From positions 15,118,501-15,182,500 of the forward strand of contig NC_135566.1 in assembly GCF_964340395.1 (NCBI RefSeq): a stretch of 64,000 bases of DNA, given 5' to 3'. Of the stretch, positions 13,930 through 28,200 are shown in pieces. The translations under genes and the position numbers were made by a program. Origin of the DNA: Glandiceps talaboti (taxonomy: Eukaryota; Hemichordata; Enteropneusta; Spengelidae). The first letter of the stretch is position 1. Every line of letters starts with the position of its first letter. Under the pieces are notes generated by a model. The model ran no database searches. It saw only the letters and a program-made list of their open reading frames with translations, and was not told the DNA's origin.

Positions 13930-16482
13930 ATTCTGTTCAATAGTTTAGATGGCACTACTATAATGGTAATATTACTTCATTTTTACAAATGTAGTTGTAA
14001 TTATAGCCTTATCTTTGCAAGAGTTACACCCTAAAAATCAAAATTTTGTAATAGCGTGTCAAAATGGACACATGGATTTGGACACGTAGGGATCCCATTT
14101 TCAGCTTCTAAATGTCAAAAGAGTGAACAAATTCCCAATCAGCTGGTCTCCACATGTCAAATTTGTCCTTCTTATTGCAGAGTGATTACAGTACTGTTGA
14201 TTGAACACTCCGCAAAACAATGATAGTAACTACGGTGTCTAGCATAGCAACCCGAAACTCAGTCAGTTACCATAATCATTTCTCCATCAATAACAATTGT
14301 ACCCGAATAATTCTACACATCTTACTCGTACCCAGCTTGTCTTAAAATTTATTGAGCTGTTGTTTTGGTCAAGACCTCAATTCTTTCTGGCTCACTCCTT
14401 CAGGTTGATAGCATGTTGTAGGATTATTAGCAAGGTACTAGCTCCTTTCAATGGAATTCCGTTTGTGTTGAAGTGTTGAGTACCGCAGAAAGAGTGCGAA
14501 TATGGTAGATTATGCTGCTATCCACATGTGGTTTGCCTGTGTTTGTTGTAGTGCAAAGTCACAAAGCTAAAAAACTTGGGGGTTTACTACCTCTCTCATC
14601 AGCTGAAACCCCTCATAATAATCAACACTTTACAGCTCCTAAATCTGTACAGGTGTGACTTGTTCAACAATATTTCACTATCCTTATTTCAAAAACCTGA
14701 CATCGTTATCTACTCTTATTATCACATCTTGTCACTTTTCCAACTTATGTGTGATTTGTTGATATAATATTCCACGTAGACAATAGTTCTTTACAGCTCA
14801 GATAATCTTCATAATAGTGGTTAAACTTGACAACAGATGCAATAAAATTCAAGAACTGTTGAAATAACCTCCTGGATATCCGCCTAAAGTAGGCTTGACA
14901 TTCAAAATTATCGGTTGGCGACATCATTTTGCCGTTACCAGTAATCATCCACGTGAGGGTTAAGACACAAAACAACACCTTGTCTCACGTGCTGTTTGCT
15001 AAATCCACCTGTAATCAACAAACTAGCTTAAATCAAATTCTTGTAATTCCTGAGTAAAGAAGACACAGCTGTTCCTGTGTATGGTTTCTACGATACCTTC
15101 CTTCACTCCCCCACTTATGGCAGTAAGAGGGGCTCAAACTATAGTCGTTAGATTCATAACGATAACACTGTCAACATCTGGGTCACAGGGGTCTTGCTAT
15201 AGCTCTACTGTTTTATAGCATCTGATCTGTTACAAAGGAGAATTTGAACGCTTCCATATAAATCACACCACAATATCAGAGAATCAAATTAAATGCAGTT
15301 TTTGAGAATCAGATTGACATTAAATCATGTCAAAGATCTCTTGAAAAAAAAACACCAGCGTAATGTTGAATAATGGGTCAATCTGTTGGCCAAAACTGAA
15401 GTATATGTACATGTATGCAGTCAAAATTTCAGGTAATAATTTTCAACTTTTGTGTTTGGATCGAACCTTAAATTAATGTAATACATGTATTTGGGATTAC
15501 CAACACAGACACAGAGGAATTTCCATTTGATGCACATGTAAAGACCATTGTTTCATTCAAAATTGCACAGCACTCCAATTGAATGGGTAAATGTAAATAC
15601 ACTTTTTGAGATCACAACTCAATTTCTAAACAACATCTTTCTAATTGCCGACATCTCCAAAGAAAAGAAACTGTTTCCTCCAAATTTCTATCCTGTCTTG
15701 GAAGTCTACAACCATAAAAAGTCTATGAAACACGAAAACATTAATAAAACATTGTGAATTTTGTCTATCTAGGTTTAAAAAAATAACAATTTATTTTTGA
15801 GCTCCTCAGATATTCCCCCTCAAAGTGACCTATTTCATTGCATACATATTTATTCTTTAGTTTGCTTGGTTAGCACTGTACGGTTCAAATGTACTGGATG
15901 AATTCACTACACCATGTACACACGTATAAATATTTAGTCTCAATACATATGTTGATGGAGATTAATTGATAAATAAAAGTCTTCCAACAATTTACAACTT
16001 CTCCCTCGATAACTGATCATATAATACATCTTTGTGATCAGGAAGAAAAGTAATTTTCTATGTTAAAAAAATTCTGCCTTTTGGAAAATAATACTGACTT
16101 TTGGCACATATTTCAGGATTAGGTGCATGCCTTTTGTTTGTGTGCATACTGATGCATGGATCACTACTTAATTTTAAACTTTTGTCATACAATTGAACGG
16201 TTCATTAACTTTTGAAAATCTAAATTGCTGCTAAACTTCGGAAAATCTGACATACTGGTTAAAACTTTGGCAAATCTGAAAACCATCTGGTTCTGATTAG
16301 ATAAATGTTTATATAAAGTTATACCTTTTACGACACCATGACACTCTTTATATATGAATCACAAGTTTATGGCTAGGCTGCATATTTTATTCATGATTTT
16401 ATCAGGAAAATTAAAACGAGATATGAATCACTGAATCTCCTTGAATGATAACAAAAGCCAATAGTAATGGTATGCCTTGTTA

Positions 16483-16868
16483 GGCATCGCCAATTAAATT
16501 ATTTTAGTGCATGCAGTGTGGGGTAGGTTTGTCAGTATATTTAGAAAAACAAACATTTCATTTTGTTAAAAATTTCCACACAAGGCCGTATTTTATACTA
16601 TTTTACATGAAAAGACTGTTCAAATATTTTCAGAATGACTACACATATTTCTAAATAGTTGTTAAGACAATCAAACTTTGAATTTTGACATTTATATTTC
16701 ACCAGTCAAGTAGATTTAGGTACAAAGAGAAAATAAATCAACAGAAAGTGAATTTTACATGACATGCTAGCATTGTGTTTTTTTTTCTGCGTTTGTTTTT
16801 TCACTGTCTGTCTGGTAGGTTTTGGGGAAATTCAAGGATGGCAAACAAAGTCTTTAATGGATGGAGCC
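16483..16868. mobile_element. PIF/Harbinger-like MITE, copy 1
   Basis: 386 bp flanked by TTA on both sides (16480-16482 and 16869-16871). It begins GGCATCGCC and ends GATGGAGCC. It is collinear with the 51.2-kb copy throughout, including the stretch with ATTTCCACACAAGGC and TAGGTTTTGGGGAAATTC. There is no coding capacity. The 3-bp TTA duplication and GGC-type terminal repeats are typical of PIF/Harbinger. Confidence 0.82.
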
Positions 16869-17094
16869 TTATAATATAATTCCAGTACATCTGTGCATAA
16901 TCTGTCTCTGGCTAGTTATGTTTCACAAACAAAGTATGAACGGATTATACAGCAGAGATATGTTAAATTCAAACTTGTTATTCGGTGCTTTTGATGCTAA
17001 GGAGGCAAAAGCCCATCAAAATCAGCTGTGTTACCTAGCTATCATCAACTTCTGTCTATGCCATGTTACATGTACTTAGGGACGATCGCACAAT

Positions 17095-17169
17095 GTCGCA
17101 CAAGCTCAACAAACAAACGTTCGTTTAGGTCAAACCCCCTTCCCCTAAACGAACGATCACAAGTGCGAC
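17095..17169. repeat. Hairpin with GTCGCAC and CGTTCGTTTAGG arms
   Basis: GTCGCAC at the left pairs with GTGCGAC at the right, and CGTTCGTTTAGG pairs with CCTAAACGAACG around a C-rich loop. CpG content is unusually high for this region. Confidence 0.75.
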
Positions 17170-18497
17170 ATCAAATGCTTATATACGATGTAAACTTTGA
17201 TGAAAACTGTAGCGGTCACACCACTATGATGGATGTCATGTGAAAACATGATTGTTAACACATTATAATACTACCAGAAATCCAGCACCATATCTAACAT
17301 TAGAATAAATTGTTATCAACTTTTCAGTAGTAAATAGTGTACAAAAGCTATTATCACTGAAGGACTGACGCTTTGTCAAAATTTGGTTAGAAATGTGAAA
17401 ATAAAGTTCAGCAACAACATTGATGCCAGACTCCCTCCCCCTAAATGAATGAAGTTTGCTTTACTGAGCTTGTTTGACAATTTGCAATCATCCTTTACCA
17501 TACTATAGTTATACTTTATTTTATTTTTTTCTTGATTAACAACTTTCAGGCTTTAGTCTCCTAATAGTATGAATACTTCTGTTACAATAGATAATTACAT
17601 AAAGTTGTAAATATATATGACGGTTTTATAGTCTCTGGCTTTTCCGGTCCAATCAGTATTAAGTATGAGAATTGGTGTTGATTTCATGTTTGGTGTGACT
17701 TGACATGATGATTCATCCAGAAACAAGGCTCTACTCAACATTTTTTGTAATTTCATAGTTTGTATGGATAAGAAAAATAAACTTTAAAATATTTTATTTC
17801 CCACCCATTTTATTTCATTCTAGTAATTCACAAGTTAAATACTAAATAAATGGCTTTTTTACTTATATCTACCAAGAGTTGGAAAATCTACCATGGTAAA
17901 GTTCATATCTATATCATATATGTACATTCCTACATAACTATATGGAGGGGGGTTCCAATAATGTGGGTAGATCCCAACTTTCAGTTTCTTTGGGGGAAAT
18001 ACAGAATCCAAACTGCGGTACAACAATTACATAATCTACTATACTTAAATATTCAGGCCAAAATGGTTGCTTTCATATTTCCTTACAGGTCAGTTATGAA
18101 TGGCCTATGATATTATAGTCGAGGCATGCAGGACTACATAGTTGTGGATGTGCATGTGTTTTATGTCAGCCCATCCCCCAGTATGCTAGTCCAAACATTG
18201 ACATAGTCCTGTTGGTTCACAAGTGGCATCTCCTACTGTGCATCAAGTGATAGCTGTGTAAGTGATAGGCCTTCCTGCCCTTAAATGTTATGATCAGATA
18301 GGTCCATAAAACTGGCCTCATCAGTACAAACATCCAGACATTCTACACTTGACATACCATGTCACTGATTATGTAGACAATTGGACGACTTCTCAATTAG
18401 GTGGCTGTTTTTAGACTGTATGGGGTAGTCTTGAGATGTACAGTAATAGACACATCACATAAAATTGTCCTCAGACCCTGTCAGTAAGTGTAATCCC

Positions 18498-18800
18498 ATG
18501 GAAGTATTTTGCCTAGATTTTTAGACAGTGTAATTTTAGCGGTACTCTGGAAAATTCCGGCACAATACACACATTGGGATAATTCCTTGTCAGAAGCTTG
18601 GAATGACGGTGTAATAGGAGATGCCATTTATGAGCCATGGATATTTTACCTAGATTTTAGAAATCAAAAGTTAGGGAACACTGGAAAATGTTGACACAAA
18701 TTCACATATACATGTATTGTATTCGACGTTAACTCTTGGAGGCAATACCTTGTCAGTAGCATGGAATACAGTGTACCCTCTAATGATAGCCAAATTTTGT
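18498..18800. repeat. Diverged tandem duplication of about 150 bp
   Basis: CCATGGAxxTATTTTxCCTAGATTTTAGA..., then a CTGGAAAAT block and CTTGTCAGxAGCxTGGAAT recur once each in the same order. Confidence 0.65.
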
Positions 18801-21800
18801 TGTTGTGGGTCAGTATGATAAAAACTGGGATTTCTTGTGAGTCACCACATAGTAAGAGATAGGGGAACACCAAATTTTGGTGTGTCACTAGATATTGTGT
18901 GTGTCAGTGGCTCGTCAAATTGACTTAGAGGACACACTGCTGGAATATTATCAAGAACGTAACTTGTGCAGTATGAAATTAAATGACCAATAATTATGAT
19001 ATTATCATAAAAATTCATGCTTATAAAATTTTCATTATTTTCACACAAACATTCTACACACAGTGATATAAATATACATGTATTTTTTTTTTTTTACAAA
19101 AACAGCATTATAACCAAATGGTAGATTTATGGTTGGAGAACATATTTTCATGTTTCTAAGAATCAATAGGACAATACAAATGTAGTTACTTTGGAATGGT
19201 AAACTGGAAATGAATGCATGATAGATTTCTTGTTTTTTTTTCAATTTGTTAGAGTTTTGTAACTTGTAATACTGTAAAAGGAGGAGTGCTGGTAATTTAT
19301 ACATACATCCTGCACTTCAAAATAACATTTGATGGGAAACTGGGTACAAAGGGTGGGAACTTGGGCAAAGTTCATAAACTTACAACCCTGAGCAAACTAA
19401 AAGGTGTCTGTCACACTGTGGGAAAAGTGGGAAAAATATCCTGGTAGTGGTACTATATTTCTCTCACAATCTAGTATTTTTTACTTTATCATCTAACAGA
19501 CAAAAACAACACCTAGGCCATCAACCAACTATACAAACAAACATGTACTGCTATCCTGCAAATGTTCTGAACAAAATGATACATGAACAGTTAGTACAAA
19601 GACATCATCATTCCCAACTCATATGAAATCCAATCCATCCACACAGCTTCCGATAGATCACTCCCAATCGGATAGCTATCAAAGTTACTAGTAACACATG
19701 GCCTAGAGCACGTTGACCCCATTTGACCCCCAACAGTATGGTGCCTTCAGAGAGAAGGTATTACACACACATTTCCTGTCACAGTCTAGACAATAGAAAT
19801 GTCCTTTAATTATTTTGATATCAGATTCCTTACACAAATTTTTTAAAATATTTTTTCATGCTTTTTAAATTTGCTTGCAAATCAGATGTGATAAACTCAA
19901 ATTGCTATGAAATGTTGATGTTACATGTGTTCTGTGATTTATTGTACAAATGTACATATATATCCACAACAAAACTATCTGGTCATTTAAAATAAGGATG
20001 TGAAACTCATAATCTAGTAAGTTGCATATTATCTTTCCTGTAAATAATACATTGGAAGCTACATCACTTCCGATATCATATTTTGGCCTGGAAGTGTTTT
20101 CCATTTGACATCTGTAAAAGTTTTGTATTTTCCCCTTAATTATTGGACAAAAATATCACCAAGTGTCCAAAATAATTCTCCAGGAACCTAAAAATCCACC
20201 CCACACACATTTTTTCTCTTTATACTAATGTATAGAGAACACATTTTGGATCAATATAAGATTTCTAAAACATTTTAGGGTTACAGGAATGTTTTCCTTT
20301 TAACATGAATATCAAGTTTTGTCAGTTACACTGTGTATTGCAATGTTTGTATATGTGAATTTGTCTATATATTTGTATTTTGTGTGGATGAATAAATTAT
20401 TTACATAATTCGCCACCATCTAAGTACGCTAATTCTGCATGTTTAGGGTCTTTTTGGTGTGTGTGATTCTTAGATCTTTCTATGCGTACATTACCGTTTG
20501 TCTGAACTTGCAGTGTATCATTCTATTTAATTAAGTACATGGGTATTTGTTGAGGACTTGCACCCACATATATCTTACCTACGTCTTTTTGTGAAAGAAC
20601 ATTATTTGAAACATCAAGGATTACACTTATGGATGAGGACTGTTACTTTCACACTCCTCTATAATTATGTTTGTGTACCGAGTATATGTGTGACCTGTAA
20701 CTTTACAAGTGCTTTTTTCACAGGTGACACTATGTTGTACATGTACATCCACCTTTTATAAAACAGTCTCAACTTGAAACGTTGATGACCTTACTACTGT
20801 TATGATCAATAATTGTTGTATCTGTATAGCTGTACATTGTGTATATTATTGCCATTATTTCAGTGACAAATCATTGATGACTTTACAATGCAGACTTCAT
20901 GTACATGTGTATTTTGAACAACAATAGGCTTAGTTTCATGAAAAAAAAAGTTAAAATTCATAAAAAATTCTAAATTCAAAAGACTGAATAATACAGGTCC
21001 TTGGTTTCACTGTTACTACCTAGGTAATTTGCTATCTGTTGTTTGTTTTCATTCTGTGCAAATCTCTAGATCACCTTTTAAATACAGTATAACTGCATCG
21101 TAACTATTGTTCTCGGATTTTCATTATCAGGATATTTTGACAGGTGAGCAGACAGTGTTCATTTATTTTAGACCGAGAATGATTGTTGAAAAAATGAAGA
21201 CAAACTTGATAAATGTGTGTGAATGTCTACAATCACCTTTAGAGTCAGTGGGGTGGAAGAAAGATCAAGATTCTTTATATATACAGTTGTACTAAGGCCT
21301 TGTGGTGAAACAATGGCATGTAAATTCAAGGGTATGTACCATCGTTTTCAAAACCAGAAAGGTGTGTTAGATTTTACGCACGACATTCAAACTATGATCA
21401 TGTTGTAAATGTCATTAGTACAAAATGTATCTGATGCTCAAACGACAGTCTGGAGAAATGAGATTTCAACTTGCCCATGCAGGAAATAGCCTCTGAAGCA
21501 GTGCATCATGAGGAGTACTCCATGTTCAACATTGCAGGCTGAACTATTTGGGTACCTTCGCTACAGATTATCACTTCTCAAGCAACTGATATATATTAAT
21601 GACAACAAACAGGCCTCATAAGCCCATTTTTTATGCTTGGAAGAAATGTACTGTGTGACTTCCTTCGAGGGGTCATTGGAACGTTTCCCCAGACTTTTGT
21701 TTGGGGTGGTCTCGTAGGCAGAGCCCCTAGCGGAGAGAGCCTAGGTAACCGAGATGATGTATTTGAACATACATAATTCGGATATAATAGATCCTTGTTA

Positions 21801-21912
21801 TACCAACTATTTTGCTCTCAGCGTTATCTATCAGTCCAGTAGTCAGAGACAAGAACCAAAATCCCTAACCCTAATCAAATTTGTATTTTGCTTAACACGG
21901 TTGCAGTCCTAC

Positions 21913-22227
21913 CTTCGTCCATTTTGGATTCAACTCTTTTGCTTTGACTGCATCCTGCAGGGCCTTCTCGTATTGCTGCATCTTGACGTACGCCGCAGAC
22001 CGATTGCTGTACAGAACATGATTGGTTGGATCCAACGATATTGCTTCTGAGTATAATCGTATGGCTCTCTGGAAATCTCCATTCTGGCATGCTTCGTTAC
22101 TCTGTTTAACTTTGTCTAAAAACAATGCTTTTTTCTCTTCATTACTGATAGAAGTGTTTCCCTCAGTTGTAGTGCTGGAGTGCCGACTACCAGTCTCGCT
22201 ACTGGTATCTTGGCTTTCTCTCATACC
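21913..22227 (-). CDS. TTC28: TTC28-like exon 2, Ser/Thr linker and first TPR unit
   Basis: The acceptor has a long pyrimidine run ending TTTCGTAG and the donor is ACGAAG|GTAGGA; 315 bp, 105 codons, phase 0/0. It encodes GMRESQ..., a Ser/Thr-rich stretch, and then the TPR segment ending LNPKWTK. In vertebrate TTC28 the next residues begin a second TPR; no such exon is seen to the left. Met13 could be an alternative start if exon 1 were skipped. Confidence 0.92.
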
Positions 22228-25200
22228 CTACGAAAAAAAAAAGAACAATAACCTTAACAATAACAGTTTTGTATAGTCAAAATAAAATGTAAAAATTGTT
22301 GATACATGTAAATCACCAGTGCGACTCACCACTGAGCAGTATCCTACATGTAGTGTTAACACAGAAGGAAACTGCAATAGATTACACAGTGGTAAGAATC
22401 ATATATGATGTGACAACCGTTACTCTAGACATCACCCCATGAATATTATTGGTAAAAGTACAGTTTGCAAAATAAATAAGACGATCCTTGAGACTATTGT
22501 TTGGTATTACAATTCTATTTTATTATCTGTAATACAACATCTATAATTATACCTCAACACTATATTGTCTACAGATTAGTGGTATTCAGGGTCACAGATA
22601 TTTCAACTGTTACTCCTGTGGTGGGCTCCTTTCTTTCTTTTTTTCTTTCAGATTTACATACAAAAAAAATCACCCATGCAACACATCAATAAATTTTAAT
22701 GTTTATCCCTCTTCATTATCTTACATATTTTACATTCTCCCTACACCTAGTTGACAGACAGAATGTTTACATGTTTGTTCTTGTCATAAACAAATGTACA
22801 TGTAGTGGTATATATCACATCACCGTTTACAGACAAAACATAGTACATTGTACTGTACAAAAATCAAAGCACAAAAATATGTACATGTATGTTTGTCATA
22901 AACATACACATGTAGACATGATAATAATCATGTTTGGCAGTTGTCGTTCTATTCCATAACATTCAGATATAATCAGGTGTTTACCTATTATGTCTTGCCT
23001 TTGAATACCTTGAAAAAGAACTTTTATTTGAAACGTCGAATTACAGCTATTTATTCTGACTCTCACAAGTTCCATATGCATTTCTTGTTAATAATCACAT
23101 ATACACTGCGCAAAGATATGTTCTTTTGTCATAAACATTACAAAAATGGCAAATACATGTACACTGAGTAAAAATACATGTACACTATACCGGTACACTT
23201 GGGATGGTCTACATTAGCTTATGGACTTGTTGACTTTTCAAATTTAGATATCTACCATAAATGAGTTGAAAAACCAATGATGAGTCTGGATTCTCAAGGC
23301 TATTTGTAATATGGTTTTTGGCTAACAAAGTGTTGTTGTGTTAGTATGTAATTATTAAAATAAATATCAATTGAAAGACAATTTCCGTGAAAGTTTACAT
23401 CAAGACATGTATATGTAGATTGATGATGTGAAACGATCTCATAAAAGACATATAAAATTCCTACCCACATAATTGCATTAGCAAACAGAAGCGATTTTTG
23501 ACCTCCCAAGACATTTGTTCATTTGTCATGGTCTATGATTTGACTCCCTAGCTCTACGTAAAATAGCAGATCATCACATCACATCACAATGAATTCACTT
23601 CACATGTAAATTTTTTATAGAAGTTCATCAAAAAAGAACGCCAACTGACACTTCTTGTAATCAACATTGATACATGTAGCTACAATTGCCTTGCCAAGTC
23701 TTTTAAATTTAATTGTGTTTTTTTGTTACCAACAGAAACATAGAGAGAGTTCTGGAGCACTCAATAGAAGAAAGAATGTGGTTGGTGCAACTGTCAATGT
23801 TTGACATGTAAACTTGTAGATTTCCTCAATGTATGTGTTAGAAGGGTACATCAAAACCACAACTAAACAGCGAACATTTTTTATTAGACAGTAAAAGGGA
23901 AAGCGTGAACAATGACTGTCTATAATGTCGTAGTAAAATGTTAAGTGCCATGATGAGTAAAAGATGTCAAAAAACAAACAAACATGATGGCTACATTATT
24001 GTACACACACACACACAAATGTAGGTTTAGACGTATAGTGAATGAAACATTTGTCAATTTCAAACGAGTGTAATGTGTTTTGGATGCTGTTTTGAGTAGT
24101 ATACTGAGGCTAACTTGGTATGATTGAATTACTGCAGGAAAGGTTCTTAAAATGCAGCGCCATCTTCAATTCTTCGGGGTGAGTTATTAGCAACCTTTCG
24201 ATTAATAAAACTGATTGACTTCGAGGTCATAATCAATGCATGACAGAGAGTTGTCCATGCATACCGAAAAGTGTCAAAACCAACAATGACAGCCCAGTCT
24301 TTCTAAAGAACGGTACCACATTTGTAACAGTAGCAGGACGTGCTTCTTTGTAAACATTGACAAAGTACGCAACTCAGATTCAACTGACCAACCGGTCAAA
24401 TAATACAAAACTGCAGCTCACCTTTATCATGTTCACCACAGCAAAATCTTAATGTATACAATACTAGGAATGATTGGTTTCAGTATAAATATTCATGATT
24501 ACTGGATATCTATGAAACTACCTATGACGTTTACAATACAAAGCATGTGGCTCGTGTGATATTCTAATTTGCGTAACTCTAGAGTCGCGACATTAGTCTA
24601 CGCTTTGTCCAGCGTCAGCGTCAATTTCCCCTTTTCATGTCTCCTTTCCAAACTCTCATTATTTCAGCGATGCTATATAATCTCTGACTCAAAGACAATT
24701 TTTTCCACCAATTGAACACAATTTGATTCTAAGAGTACCGTTGGGTAATCACTTGCAAAGTTAGCATTAGGAGCAATTTTGTCAACAATACTAATCCCTG
24801 TGTGGTGTACAATTTAAATTGAACTGTCACTTCAAGTCACAAAAGCTCAATTTTATCAAGTGGCAACATTGAAACCAATACATAAAAGACCAAGGCCATG
24901 TTCTACATCACATCTGCCAGGTGTGTGTGTGTGTGTGTGTCTGTCTGTCCGTCCAGTAGCACTGCTAGAGTAAGCTCTAAAGACCAAGAAGTGCTTACGG
25001 TCAAAATGGCGAAAGAAAAAAACGTCTTTCAATATTACTGCTTATTTTTGTTTGCTTAAGTCAGTGTTTTTGCAAAGGGATGGGTATGGGAACCCTGGCA
25101 ATGGAAATGAGGAAATCTGGTACAACTACTGACTGCTTACATGTAGTTTTCGATATATTATACTGCAATAATGGTTGGAAACCCCAGTAAAATGACATGG

Positions 25201-28200
25201 AACTCAGGTAGATTTTACCTACATGTACTTATCTCACTGCAAATACTTCATGAAACATAGCACAGAAAATTGTTGTAACAAAGTAGTTAATAATTCATAA
25301 TAAATGTAACAATGATATATGATTGACAGAATGAGATGTAAACAAATGAATGAATCCAATCATATCAACACCATTGTATATACAAACCTGAGAAGTACAA
25401 TGACAAAAATATATCAAATGTAAATAAATAAATAAAAAAATATTTAGAATTTTAAAATCTCTAATCTTTAGTATAACTATTTTTCAATGGTGCCACAAAA
25501 CTGCTTTGGAGTTTATTATAGATTCATCATCCATTTCTAAATATTGATAAAATATTTCATATACACATAATACATGTATATTGACATCAGGACTACGTAT
25601 ATATATATATGTATATGTATTACAATACCAATACTAGTGTCAAATGTACTACTGTCGACATACATAAGGTGCAAGATCAATACGTTCAATTTAGGATAAA
25701 AACTAAATTCTTTTAGTTTGGCCTCAGACCCCCATCCTCCTTTTAACTAAATTGGCCATAATTGAAAATGTTTAAGACAGCACATTCAATTTCAACTCAG
25801 TATGTTGTACTGTAGAATGTATAGTGGTATGAATATAAAGCAGTACAATGTATGTAGTAAGGAAAAAAATAGTTTTTTTTGTTGACACTTTACCTTATTT
25901 TAGTGCCATGCACTTTATTATACTATTAATTATAGTGCAAATTTTTCTATTTTCTCAATTTGATGACTTGTATTTAGGGGTATAAAGCATCCATTACAAG
26001 TAAAATTGTTTTTCGTAGGATGACAACTGAAATGGTCCCCCCAAAAAAAACTCTCCACCCCAAAGTAAAAGTATTTAGTTTTTTATCCTACATTGAACTA
26101 TTGATCTCACCCCCTAATAGTATCAGCTTTCTAATCCTACAGTGAACAACACATCTGCCTGTACAAACACTTTTTATGCTGGTAAATAACACTTCACAAA
26201 CTGTGACATCTCTCAATAACCAAAGAGTCAGGTCAAAGGTAAGACAGGTCAAAGGTGAGTCATAGAAATCCCCCAATAAGATTAATAAATGTGTATTGGG
26301 TGTTCACCTTATTATAAAGGGTAAAGAATATAGCTGGCCTTAACTCTAGCCAACATGACTTCTTGGCTTTTCAACCCATTTATTCTATACGGCTAATTCT
26401 ACACCAATTGTTTATATGACAACAATTGTTAGTATGTGCTGGCGCCAGACTGCTGTCCTTTCTAGCACTAAACCACGCTTAGTTGCACTTTATTACAGAA
26501 CTGACAAACCTAAAATTAACCACAGCAACGAACAATGCTCTAAAAGTATAGTAGTAATGGCAAAAAATGTCAGTCTTTTTTTAACAAAGTTTTTTTGGCA
26601 TTTTAAATTCCGACCATTCAAGTTAAGTGTACATGTGTACCGGCACCCAATTTCAAAACATAATACCTGTCAGTTGAGACATGATTTTCCACATCATATA
26701 AAACCAAATGTAGCGTACACAAGTTGAAATTCAAAGGCCACTCTCTCTTTTTTTTCATTCAAAGACTGGGTCTTTACTAAAATCTTACACTAACTTAGTA
26801 CAATCAAGATGCAAACAATCAAAAACCGACTAACAATCAGCGGATTCTCATGGGACGACAAACCATAGAATGGACGCATTTTGTACCCGCATTCGTCTGT
26901 AGTGAAGTCTTAAACCAGGTTTTGATCTTGAAGATTTGTGGATTTGAGAGAGGGTATTTGACACTGAGTTCTTTGTGTTCATGTAAAATTTCATGCATAA
27001 CTATGCCTCAATAGAAAGTTATCAATGCATCAGCACAATCCTGGGATGGTATGTGAGTCTTTAACAGTCCCAGAAATGTGGCTAAGTGCATACAGGCAAT
27101 TATGCATACGTATACCTGTACATGTATACGATAGTACAAATGTACATATATCTGAAACTAGCGAGAACTTAAAGTTAACTTTGACACGTGGTAGGTTTAG
27201 CCAAGTGAACAGTTTCATAATTTCATCTACTTGAACAACTTTTTTTAGTGATTTTCACTGGTCCAACAGACTACCATCTTTCTTATAACTATACAATGTA
27301 CATGTATACTTAAAGTATAGTAGTCTAGATACAATGTTTAGTAGTCTATGTACCCTAGCTGTGCTACTGCTAATTTGGTAGTCTAGATACAATGTTTAGT
27401 AATCTACATTTGTATGTGCCCTGGAGTACTGATAACTTGGTAGGCTTGACACAATGTTTAGTAGTCTATGTGCCCTGTACCATTGCTAATTTGGTCGTCT
27501 ATATACAATATTTAGTAGGCTATGTGTCCTGGGCTACTGCTAATTTGGTAGTCTAGATACAATGTTTAGTAGTCTATGTGCCCTGGACTACTGCTAATTT
27601 TGTAGTCTAGATACAATGTTTAGTAGTCTATGTGCCCTGTACCATTGCTAATTTGGTAGTCTATATACACTGTTTAGTAGTCTATGTGCCCTGGACTACT
27701 GCTAATTTCGTAGTCTAGATACAATATTTAGTAGTCTATGCGTCCTGGACTACTGCTAATTTGGTAGTCTAGATACTATGTTTAGTAGTCTATGTGCCCT
27801 GGACTACTGCTAATTTTGTAGTCTAGATACAATGTTTAGCAGTCTATGTGCCCTGGACTACTGCTAATTTGGTAGTCTATACATGTACAATGTTTAGTAG
27901 TTTATGTGCCCTGGACTACTGCTAGTTTGGTAGTCTATATACAATGTTTAGTAGTTTACATGACCTGTACTACCGCTAATTTGGTAGTCTAGATATGTTT
28001 ACTAGTAGCTACATGTATATGACCTAGACTACTGATTATTTGGTAGTAGTCTACATGTATGTCACCTTATGGCCTTAGTCTAGTTCCTGAGGACTGTTCT
28101 GATTTACACTACGTTATCTTCACACACATGAAGATATATACAGTGTAAATCAGAACATGGTCATCAGAAACTAGACTAATGTACATGTACCTGTGCTACT

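Larger units (their letters stand above)
1..21912. other. No exon recognised; probable TTC28 intron 2, repeat-rich
   Basis: Nothing resembling the next TTC28 residues (AYFRQG-type TPR) or any other known protein was found on either strand. Open frames are under 125 codons and look random. The stretch holds degenerate tandem arrays, foldbacks and one Harbinger-like MITE, listed separately. Intron status is inferred from the open donor at 21912. Confidence 0.55.

Noticed and set aside
16861-17079. 72-codon plus-strand frame starting in the Harbinger-like MITE end
   Set aside because: It starts inside transposon sequence and runs into unrelated DNA; no homology.
1-21912. Further TTC28 exons
   Set aside because: Looked for TPR motifs such as AYFRQG and repeated G.A....G.Y..A; none seen on the minus strand, so the next exon is placed outside the window.
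26416-26727. 103-codon plus-strand frame
   Set aside because: No domain, no splice or promoter signals, inside TTC28 intron 1.
27296-28060. Regular 54-bp array considered as CRISPR-like
   Set aside because: Whole units repeat without unique spacers, and the DNA is eukaryotic intron.
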